Origin: Comamonadaceae bacterium UBA2237
GTDB taxonomy: Bacteria > Pseudomonadota > Gammaproteobacteria > Burkholderiales > Burkholderiaceae_C
Assembly: GCA_002347905.1 (NCBI GenBank)
Contig: DDYJ01000023.1
Span: forward strand, 1-5,044
Direction: 5' to 3'
Length of the DNA: 5,044 nucleotides
Part shown: positions 1 through 5,044 of the stretch, in pieces
Position numbering within the stretch: position 1 is the stretch's first letter
Layout of the letters: every line of letters begins with the position of its first letter
The notes under the pieces: model-generated
Database searches by the model: none
What the model saw: the letters and a program-made list of their open reading frames with translations, nothing else
What the model was told of the DNA's origin: nothing
Program-made: the position numbers and the translations under genes

Positions 1-83
1 GAGACGCCTTTGAGCACCAAGATCACATGGTTATAAATGACCTCGATGCCATTGACATTGAGCACGATATTGGAAGTTGTCAT
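1..83 (-). CDS. livF: LivF-type ABC transporter ATP-binding protein, N-terminal fragment
   Basis: Reading leftward from the ATG at 83-81, the first 27 codons give MTTSNIVLNVNGIEVIYNHV and then ILVLKGV before the window ends. The pattern 'L-x-V-N-x-I-E-V-I-Y ... V-L-K-G-V' is the usual opening beta-strand segment of LivF-type ATPases, just before the Walker A region, which lies outside the window. LivF is the second cytoplasmic ATPase of LIV-type importers and pairs with LivG to drive the LivH/LivM permeases. The start follows the binding-protein stop by 40 bp. A run of four G (minus strand, 94-91) seven bases before the ATG is the only candidate ribosome site and is a poor match. Because only the N-terminus is visible, the family call rests on these residues and on operon position; it is open at the left edge, not truncated by mutation. 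Confidence 0.85.
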   Translation of the reverse strand, partial: MTTSNIVLNVNGIEVIYNHVILVLKGV

Positions 84-95
84 AGCTTGGCCCCA

Positions 96-117
96 AGGTG
101 GCGCTCACGCGCCACCT
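96..117 (-). other. Perfect intergenic hairpin between binding-protein gene and livF
   Basis: In the transcript direction the sequence is AGGTGGCGC, then loop GTGA, then GCGCCACCT: a 9-bp perfect, GC-rich stem (arms 117-109 and 104-96) closed by a four-base loop that fits the stable GNRA class. It begins six bases after the binding-protein stop codon and ends 12 bases before the livF start. No T-tract follows on the minus strand (the next bases are TGGGG), so it does not look like an ordinary intrinsic terminator. In operons for binding-protein-dependent importers, hairpins just after the binding-protein gene are known to protect the upstream mRNA and lower expression of downstream genes; that role here is inferred from position only. 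Confidence 0.7.
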
Positions 118-123
118 GATTGA

Positions 124-1452
124 TTAAGACTGGCAGTCCGCAGGATTGCGGCGCGTCATCTTTTTATCTGAGAGATATTTTTCAGCGCCTGCTTTCACCA
201 TAGGCTTCAAGATTTGCTCGTCGGCTTGGTACCAATCAGAATTCATATTCCACTTGGCACCGTCCCAGGTTTGCACACGCGCCCAGCTAGAACCCATGTG
301 GTCGGCACAGCTTGTAGAGATAGGGCGCATCACGCCTGCCAAGCCCAAAGCATCTAAGCGCTTTTGGTCCAAAGCCAAGTTTTCTAAACCCCAACGCACT
401 TGCTCGCCCGTCATGACCTTGCCCTTTCCAAAACGCTCTTGGGCACGACGCACCGCTTCAACACCTAACACTTGAATGATGACGCCACGTGTATAGAGAA
501 CGGATCCAACTTCGTCTTTAGGTCCAGTACCTTGTCCTTTGTCGTGCACATACTTCAAGATGTCTTGGATCACTTTGGGCTGTGTACCCGATGTATTCAA
601 AGCTAATGCGTTGTAGCCTTTAGCGCCTTCACCCACATCACGTGTATCGGGCTCAGCACCTGCCCACCACACGCCATACATTTTGTCGCGTGGATAACCG
701 GTAGCTTGTGCTTCTTTCAATGCGGTGGAATTCATCACCCCCCAGCCCCACAGCAACACATAGTCAGGACGGCTTTGGCGTACTTGTAACCATGCGGCTT
801 TTTGTTCGACACCAGGCGCTGTCACTGGGATCATTTGCAACTCAAAGCCGTGCATGCGTGAACGCTCTTGCAACAGAGGTATAGGCTCTTTGCCGAATGG
901 GCTGTCGTGGTAGACCAATGCGATTTTTTTGCCCTTGAGATTGTCTAAACCACCAGCCCCTTTACCAATGTGTTGGATCAGGATGTCTGCACCAGTCCAG
1001 TAGTGCCCCATCAAAGGGAAATTCCATTTAAACGCTAAGCCATCTTGCGCAACAGACAGTCCGTATCCCAAAGTCAGCAAAGGCACTTTGTCGGCAGGGG
1101 CCTTTTCAGTCAGCGCGAAAGTGATACCAGTGGACTGCGGGTCAAACAAAGAGACACCGGGGCGGCTCTTGAGGCGTTCATAGCATTCAACACCGCGGTC
1201 CGTTGCGTAACCCGTTTCACACTCTTCATAGGTTAACTTGACGCCGTTGATACCGCCATCACGTGCATTGATCATCTTGATGTAGTCTTGCTTGCCATTC
1301 GCCCATGGCACACCGTTCGGAGCATAAGGCCCTGTGCGGTATGACAGCAGCGGGAAGAACTGCTCTTTGGCTTGCGCCCAAGCAGAACCTGTGGTGGCAC
1401 TGAGTGCGGCGACCGTTACGGTAGCGGCCATCATTAATTTACTGAGTTTCAT
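124..1452 (-). CDS. Periplasmic substrate-binding protein of a LIV/HAAT-type ABC importer
   Basis: The 442-residue product should capture the solute in the periplasm and deliver it to the LivH/LivM permeases. Residues 1-26 form a classic signal peptide: basic start (K2, K5), hydrophobic core, and A24-W25-A26 before Q27, with no lipobox cysteine, so a soluble periplasmic protein is expected. The mature part has the type I periplasmic binding (Leu/Ile/Val-binding, Peripla_BP_6-like) layout: an 'N-A-R-D-G-G-I-N-G' segment (62-70), 'V-E-C-Y-E-R-L' (88-94), 'L-K-G-K-K-I-A-L-V-Y' (172-181) opening the second lobe, and 'R-P-D-Y-V-L-L-W-G-W-G' (228-238). It is longer than the roughly 370 residues usual for LivJ/LivK. 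Cysteines lie at 78, 90, 382 and 440, and there are 13 tryptophans after the signal peptide. A strong AGGAG site nine bases upstream supports the start. The ligand cannot be read from the sequence; an organic or aromatic acid is plausible given the ligase in the operon. Confidence 0.93.
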   Translation of the reverse strand: MKLSKLMMAATVTVAALSATTGSAWAQAKEQFFPLLSYRTGPYAPNGVPWANGKQDYIKMINARDGGINGVKLTYEECETGYATDRGVECYERLKSRPGVSLFDPQSTGITFALTEKAPADKVPLLTLGYGLSVAQDGLAFKWNFPLMGHYWTGADILIQHIGKGAGGLDNLKGKKIALVYHDSPFGKEPIPLLQERSRMHGFELQMIPVTAPGVEQKAAWLQVRQSRPDYVLLWGWGVMNSTALKEAQATGYPRDKMYGVWWAGAEPDTRDVGEGAKGYNALALNTSGTQPKVIQDILKYVHDKGQGTGPKDEVGSVLYTRGVIIQVLGVEAVRRAQERFGKGKVMTGEQVRWGLENLALDQKRLDALGLAGVMRPISTSCADHMGSSWARVQTWDGAKWNMNSDWYQADEQILKPMVKAGAEKYLSDKKMTRRNPADCQS

Positions 1453-1461
1453 ACGATCTAT

Positions 1462-1466
1462 CTCCT
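1462..1466 (-). promoter_or_regulatory. Ribosome binding site of the substrate-binding protein gene
   Basis: The minus strand reads AGGAG here, with nine bases before the ATG at 1452-1450. It is the best Shine-Dalgarno match in the window and fits the need to make more binding protein than membrane components. It also settles the start codon, which is followed at once by a good signal peptide. Confidence 0.8.
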
Positions 1467-1508
1467 GTTAAATGTTTTAAAAGCGCGGGACGAAAAAATG
1501 GGTACGTA

Positions 1509-2585
1509 CTAGTGCGGGAAAGGCCAGAGGCGAAGTTTTTGTTTACCAGTCGCCCACAGTTTGGCAAGACCATGCGGCTCAACAATCAAGAACCAGACGA
1601 TCAGTCCGCCAAAGATCATGAGCTCTGCATGGGATGCAGCAGCTGTAGAGGCTTCGAAACCAAACAAGTTTGCAAACCAAGGCAAAAACCGGTTGAGTGC
1701 AATTGGCAGAACAACAATAAAAGCCGCGCCTAAAAAGCCACCGGCAATAGAGCCCAAACCGCCAATAATCACCATAAACAAAAGCCTAAATGAGAAGTCT
1801 ACCGAGAAAGCGGCGGGCTCCCAAGCACTCAGGTAAATGAAAGCCCACAAGGCACCGGCCACTCCCACAATGAAGGAGCTCACAGCAAATGCAGTGAGCT
1901 TTGCATACATAGGACGAATACCAATGACGGCGGCGGCGACGTCCATATCGCGAATGGCCATCCATTCACGTCCGATAGCGCCGCGCACTAAGTTTTTGGC
2001 CATCAACACGATAGGAATGAGTACGCATAAGCAAAACAAATACTTGCTTTCTGCACTCTCAATCGGCAAGCCAAAGGCTTGCAAGTTGTTCACTGAGATG
2101 GAGCCCGAGGGCGAATCTAGCGTAAACCAACTGATGCGCAAGAACATCCAGTCAGAGAAGAATTGCGCCGCCAAAGTAGCCACCGCCAAATACAACCCTT
2201 TGACGCGCAAACTCGGCAAGCCAAACAATATGCCAAATGCAGTGGCACATAAGCCACCCATGATGAGCGCCACCACCAATGGCAACCCAGGCAAGCGCAT
2301 AAAGAAGTTGTAGGCGCCATAAGCACCGACGGCCATAAAGGCACCCGAGCCCAGCGAGATTTGTCCGCAATACCCCACCAAAACATTCACTCCCACGGCG
2401 GCCAGTGACATGATGACAAATGGAATCAAAATTGCACGAAACATATAGTCGCTTGCCAACATGGGAACGACTACAAAAGCAAATAAAGCCATCAACGCAA
2501 TTGCCCATCGGTCTTGCGCAATGGGAAAGATTTGCTGATCAGCCCGGTAGCTGGTTTTAAATTGACCGTTTTCTCTGTAAAACAT
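1509..2585 (-). CDS. livM: LivM-type branched-chain/HAAT ABC transporter permease
   Basis: This 358-residue inner-membrane protein is one of the two permease subunits of the importer. After a hydrophilic N-terminal stretch (about 1-26) it has hydrophobic segments at roughly 27-45, 50-70, 82-97, 101-122, 129-145, 182-197, 229-252, 267-295 and 320-336. LivM hallmarks are G71-Y-C-G-Q-I-S-L-G-S-G-A-F83, the G-L-P-S-L-R-V-K-G-L-Y-L-A-V-A-T-L-A stretch at 122-139, a cytoplasmic EAA-like coupling loop at 201-230 (R-G-A-I-G-R-E-W-M-A-I-R-D ... I-G-I), the I-I-G-G-L-G-S-I-A-G-G segment at 273-283, and the final V-E-P-H-G-L-A at 335-341. The usual LivM form of the first motif has HAAF where this protein has SGAF. 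Its start lies 28 bp after the livH stop; no strong Shine-Dalgarno is present (upstream bases AAAGTAAAGA), but the N-terminal part M-F-Y-R-E-N-G-Q-F-K-T-S-Y resembles relatives recalled from similar operons, so I keep this start. Confidence 0.93.
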   Translation of the reverse strand: MFYRENGQFKTSYRADQQIFPIAQDRWAIALMALFAFVVVPMLASDYMFRAILIPFVIMSLAAVGVNVLVGYCGQISLGSGAFMAVGAYGAYNFFMRLPGLPLVVALIMGGLCATAFGILFGLPSLRVKGLYLAVATLAAQFFSDWMFLRISWFTLDSPSGSISVNNLQAFGLPIESAESKYLFCLCVLIPIVLMAKNLVRGAIGREWMAIRDMDVAAAVIGIRPMYAKLTAFAVSSFIVGVAGALWAFIYLSAWEPAAFSVDFSFRLLFMVIIGGLGSIAGGFLGAAFIVVLPIALNRFLPWFANLFGFEASTAAASHAELMIFGGLIVWFLIVEPHGLAKLWATGKQKLRLWPFPH

Positions 2586-2613
2586 TCTTTACTTTCGAGC
2601 AAATTTCAATGCG

Positions 2614-3543
2614 TTAGACGCGGTCGATGATTTTTTCACCGTAGAGGCCTTGAGGTCTAAACAATAAGAATACGAGCGCCAGCACGTAAGCAAACCAAAT
2701 TTCGATACCGCCGCCAACGAACGGTCCTAAATAGACCTCTGACAATTTTTCTCCTACCCCAATGATTAAGCCGCCAATGATGGCACCAGGAACCGATGTC
2801 AGTCCGCCCAAAATCACCACAGGCAGTGCGCGTAAAGCGACGGTGGTTAAAGAGAACTGCACACCCAGCTTGCTTCCCCAAATCATGCCCGCGACCAAAG
2901 CCACCACACCAGCGACACACCACACAATGACCCAAATTCGGTTAAGTGGAATACCAATCGATTGCGCCGCTTGGTGATCATCTGCAACTGCGCGTAGCGC
3001 ACGACCGGTAGATGTTTTTTGGAAAAAAACACTCAGTGAAGCGACCAGTGCAGCAGCAATGGCGGCTGCAATGACGTCCTCTTTGTTCACCAAAACACCG
3101 CCCTCAAATAATGAGCTCAGCACAAAAATAGGCTCTTTAGGCATGCCAATATCGATTTTGTAAATATCACTGCCAAATATCGATTGACCGAGGCCTTCCA
3201 TGAAATAGGTAATACCCAAAGTTGCCATCAATAAAGTTGCGCCTTCTTGGTTCACCAAATGGCGTAATACCAAGCGCTCAATGGCCCACGCAACTGCAAA
3301 CATCACTACAGCTGCCATCACAAATGCAATCAAATTACTCAACAACAAACTGTTGATATCCAGCCACAGCGGCATCCATTCTGAAAAACGCGCCATCGCC
3401 AAAGCAGCAAACAACACCATCGCACCTTGGGCGAAATTGAAAACGCCCGAAGCCTTGAAAATCAAGACAAAACCTAAGGCCACCAAGGAATACAACATAC
3501 CGGCCATCAAGCCGCCGAGCAAGGTTTCTAAAAAAAATGCCAT
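2614..3543 (-). CDS. livH: LivH-type branched-chain/HAAT ABC transporter permease
   Basis: This 309-residue protein is the second inner-membrane permease subunit and is expected to pair with LivM to form the solute channel. It is almost entirely hydrophobic, with membrane segments near 8-30, 36-52, 65-88, 101-117, 155-175, 203-223, 235-265 and 282-297. LivH features are the N-terminal G-L-M-A-G-M-L-Y-S-L-V-A-L-G (11-24), F35-N-F-A-Q-G40 (the N-F-A-x-G motif), the cytoplasmic coupling loop T177-S-T-G-R-A-L-R-A-V-A-D-D-H-Q-A-A-Q ... I-G-I (to 198), the G-G-L-T-S-V-P-G-A-I-I-G-G segment (246-258) and the closing F-R-P-Q-G-L-Y-G (295-302). Length matches the family. The start lies 20 bp after the livG stop and is preceded by an AAGGA site at seven bases. 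A polar insert at about 118-155, between hydrophobic segments, is probably a periplasmic loop. Confidence 0.95.
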   Translation of the reverse strand: MAFFLETLLGGLMAGMLYSLVALGFVLIFKASGVFNFAQGAMVLFAALAMARFSEWMPLWLDINSLLLSNLIAFVMAAVVMFAVAWAIERLVLRHLVNQEGATLLMATLGITYFMEGLGQSIFGSDIYKIDIGMPKEPIFVLSSLFEGGVLVNKEDVIAAAIAAALVASLSVFFQKTSTGRALRAVADDHQAAQSIGIPLNRIWVIVWCVAGVVALVAGMIWGSKLGVQFSLTTVALRALPVVILGGLTSVPGAIIGGLIIGVGEKLSEVYLGPFVGGGIEIWFAYVLALVFLLFRPQGLYGEKIIDRV

Positions 3544-3550
3544 TCTGTTG

Positions 3551-3555
3551 TCCTT
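3551..3555 (-). promoter_or_regulatory. Ribosome binding site of livH
   Basis: The minus strand reads AAGGA, seven bases before the ATG at 3543-3541 and inside the 20-bp gap after livG. Good match and spacing support the chosen livH start and independent ribosome loading. Confidence 0.75.
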
Positions 3556-3563
3556 TGTACCTG

Positions 3564-4346
3564 TCAGTGTGCGGTGCCCAAATAGGCTTGGATCACATCT
3601 GGGTTGTTGCGCACCTCATCGGGCATGCCATCACCAATTTTTTTACCGTAGTCCAACACCACCACGCGGTCGGAGATATCCATCACCACGCCCATATCGT
3701 GTTCGATCAACACAATCGTGGTGCCGAATTCGTCATTCACATCCAAAATAAAGCGACACATGTCTTGCTTTTCTTCGACATTCATACCAGCCATGGGTTC
3801 ATCTAACAACAACACCTGCGGTTCAAGCGCCAGTGCGCGCCCCAAGTCCACACGCTTTTGCAAACCGTAAGGCAGTTGGCCAACTGGTGTTTTGCGATGC
3901 GCTTGGATTTCAAGAAAGTCGATGATGTGCTCGACTTTTTCGCGGTGAGCGATTTCTTCTTTTTCAGCAGGCCCGATACGCAAGGCCTGTAAAAACAGAT
4001 TGCTCTGCATGCGCAAGTTGCGGCCCGTCATGATGTTTTCTAAAACACTCATACCTTTAAACAATGCCAAGTTTTGGAAGGTGCGCGCGATTCCCATTTT
4101 GGCAACGGCATGGCTGTCCATGTGGTCAAAGGTTTGTCCACGAAAAGTGATCGTGCCTTCTTGTGGCGTGTAAACACCATTGATGCAATTGAGCATCGAG
4201 CTCTTACCGGCACCGTTAGGACCGATGATGGCGCGCACTTCATGTTCACGCACATTGAAAGAAATATCGGTGAGTGCTTTCACACCCCCAAAGCGCAGAC
4301 TGATGTTTTCGATGTCGAGAATGACATCTCCTATTTTTTTACTCAT
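3564..4346 (-). CDS. livG: LivG-type ABC transporter ATP-binding protein
   Basis: This 260-residue cytoplasmic ATPase is one of the two motor subunits of the importer. All nucleotide-binding motifs are intact: Walker A G42-P-N-G-A-G-K-S49, Q-loop Q91 in R-T-F-Q-N, a signature at 158-165 reading L-P-Y-G-L-Q-K-R, Walker B L-L-L-D-E-P (179-184, catalytic E183), D-loop A-G-M-N (186-189) and the switch histidine H216 in I-E-H-D-M. The sequence R-T-F-Q-N-L-A-L-F (88-96) and the C-terminal G-D-G-M-P-D-E-V ... V-I-Q-A-Y-L-G are typical of LivG rather than LivF. Length is normal. Its ATG overlaps the stop of the upstream acyl-CoA ligase gene (shared ATGA at 4346-4343), implying translational coupling; the upstream bases give only a weak ribosome site (GCAGG). 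The signature and the K-S-S after the P-loop differ slightly from E. coli LivG and appear to mark a subfamily. Confidence 0.96.
   Translation of the reverse strand: MSKKIGDVILDIENISLRFGGVKALTDISFNVREHEVRAIIGPNGAGKSSMLNCINGVYTPQEGTITFRGQTFDHMDSHAVAKMGIARTFQNLALFKGMSVLENIMTGRNLRMQSNLFLQALRIGPAEKEEIAHREKVEHIIDFLEIQAHRKTPVGQLPYGLQKRVDLGRALALEPQVLLLDEPMAGMNVEEKQDMCRFILDVNDEFGTTIVLIEHDMGVVMDISDRVVVLDYGKKIGDGMPDEVRNNPDVIQAYLGTAH
4343..4346 (-). promoter_or_regulatory. ATGA stop-start overlap joining the ligase gene and livG
   Basis: The minus-strand bases ATGA hold both the livG start (ATG) and the ligase stop (TGA). Such four-base overlaps usually allow a terminating ribosome to restart on the next gene, and here they compensate for the weak Shine-Dalgarno before livG. 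This links the amounts of ligase and transporter ATPase. Confidence 0.85.
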
Positions 4347-5044
4347 GCCGCCTGCCCTACCGGTGCAAAGGTTTGTGTGTCCAAGATGCGCAAGGTGGCA
4401 CTGACACTGCCTGTGCGTCCGTCTTCAAATTTCACTTGGGTTTCGATATATTGCTCCGCGGCTCCGCCATACAGCGCATCGATCAAAACGTTGTATTTTT
4501 CAGCGATGAATCCACGGCGCACTTTGTTGGTTCTGGTGAGTTCGCCGTCGTCTGCGTCGAGTTCTTTGTGCAGGACTAAAAAGCGGCTTATCTGGCTACC
4601 TGCCAACAAAGCATCTTGGGCCAAATCCGCATTCACAGACTCCACGCATTCTTTGATGAGTTGGTACACCTCTGTCTTTTGTGCCAAATCGGTGTAACCC
4701 GCGTAGGGCAAGTTGCGACGCTCGGCCCAGTTTCCGACGGCATCAAAATCAATATTGACCATCACGCATACTTTGTCGCGTTGATCACCATAGGCAACGA
4801 CCTCTTTGATGTGCTGGAAAAACTTGAGTTTGTTCTCCACATACTTCGGCGCAAACATGGCGCCATCGTTGCTACCGCCACGAATACGGCCCACGTCTTT
4901 CACGCGGTCAATAATTTTCAAATGGCCGTTAGCATCTAGAAAGCCTGCATCACTGGTGTGGTACCAACCATCGGCTGTTAACACCTCTGCTGTGGCCGTT
5001 GGGTTTTTATAGTATTCCTTCAACAAGCCTTTGGACTTCACCAA
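4343..5044 (-). CDS. AMP-forming acyl-CoA ligase (long-chain fatty acid-CoA ligase-like), C-terminal part
   Basis: The visible 233 residues are the C-terminal third of an ANL-superfamily enzyme that activates a carboxylic acid to an acyl-AMP and then to its CoA thioester in the cytoplasm. The reading frame is open to the right edge; the first visible codon (TTG) is internal, so the true start is outside. Counting from the edge, D-G-W-Y-H-T-S-D-A-G (25-34) is the ATP-ribose aspartate motif, K43-I-I-D-R-V-K-D50 is the hinge before the mobile C-terminal domain, and F-A-P-K-Y-V-E-N-K-L (64-73) is typical of the long-chain-type ligase group. K174 in L-T-R-T-N-K-V-R-R sits where the adenylation lysine is expected. 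About 40 residues follow the end of the recognisable domain. Substrate is not readable from this part: fatty, aromatic or other organic acids are possible. The gene ends in an ATGA overlap with livG, which ties the enzyme to the transporter. Confidence 0.93.
   Translation of the reverse strand: MVKSKGLLKEYYKNPTATAEVLTADGWYHTSDAGFLDANGHLKIIDRVKDVGRIRGGSNDGAMFAPKYVENKLKFFQHIKEVVAYGDQRDKVCVMVNIDFDAVGNWAERRNLPYAGYTDLAQKTEVYQLIKECVESVNADLAQDALLAGSQISRFLVLHKELDADDGELTRTNKVRRGFIAEKYNVLIDALYGGAAEQYIETQVKFEDGRTGSVSATLRILDTQTFAPVGQAA

Noticed and set aside
1453..1508. Possible internal promoter before the binding-protein gene
   Set aside because: The stretch is A/T-rich in places, but I see no -35 and -10 pair with acceptable match and spacing.
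1491..1509. Run of six T on the minus strand (1498-1493) next to the palindrome GTACGTAC (1502-1509), considered as a terminator after livM
   Set aside because: The palindrome has no room for a loop and is only eight bases, so no stable stem precedes the T-run; termination here would also cut off the binding-protein gene.
1837..2313. A 158-codon plus-strand open frame inside livM
   Set aside because: Antisense to the conserved permease sequence, low-complexity translation rich in K, A and P, and no supporting ribosome site or family resemblance.
3145..3185. Near-repeat TGCCAATATCGATT / TGCCAAATATCGATT about 26 bases apart
   Set aside because: Both copies lie inside livH coding sequence in different frames, with a one-base length difference and no further copies nearby; probably chance.
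3281..3751. A 156-codon plus-strand open frame across livH and livG
   Set aside because: Crosses the junction of two well-supported minus-strand genes and shows no recognisable protein features.
4074..4697. A 207-codon open frame on the plus strand across the ligase-livG junction
   Set aside because: It runs antisense to two genes with intact family motifs, its translation shows no recognisable domain, and it is best explained as a mirror of codon bias on the other strand.

Overview
The window looks like one continuous stretch of a bacterial chromosome carrying most of a single operon. Every convincing gene is on the minus strand, so transcription runs from right (5044) to left (1). In transcription order the genes are: the C-terminal third of an AMP-forming acyl-CoA ligase (4343-5044, 5' end outside the window), a LivG-type ABC ATPase (3564-4346), a LivH-type permease (2614-3543), a LivM-type permease (1509-2585), a periplasmic substrate-binding protein with a signal peptide (124-1452), and the first 27 codons of a second ATPase of LivF type (1-83, running off the left end). 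Gaps are -4, 20, 28, 56 and 40 bp, which fits one polycistronic mRNA. No tRNA, rRNA, CRISPR, insertion sequence, integrase or sign of recent transfer was seen.

The five transporter genes supply all parts of a branched-chain amino acid type (HAAT/LIV) ABC importer: one binding protein, two different permeases and two different ATPases. The protein sequences most resemble, from memory, the beta-proteobacterial (Burkholderiales, probably Comamonadaceae-like) branch in which such a transporter sits beside CoA ligases. Base composition is close to half GC by eye. The organism assignment is an inference from protein flavour, not from a search.

The presence of an acyl-CoA ligase translationally coupled to the first ATPase (ATGA overlap) suggests that the imported solute is an organic acid, possibly aromatic or otherwise hydrophobic, that is trapped as its CoA thioester after uptake, rather than leucine, isoleucine or valine. 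The binding protein supports this weakly: it is longer than LivJ/LivK, rich in tryptophan and carries four cysteines in the mature part.

The best non-coding signal is a perfect 9-bp hairpin with a GNRA-type loop in the 40-bp gap between the binding-protein gene and livF (96-117). It has no T-tract, so it looks more like an mRNA-stabilising or expression-ratio element than a full terminator. I found no evidence of an undescribed biological system; the window is a well-formed transport and activation operon with a few points worth checking.
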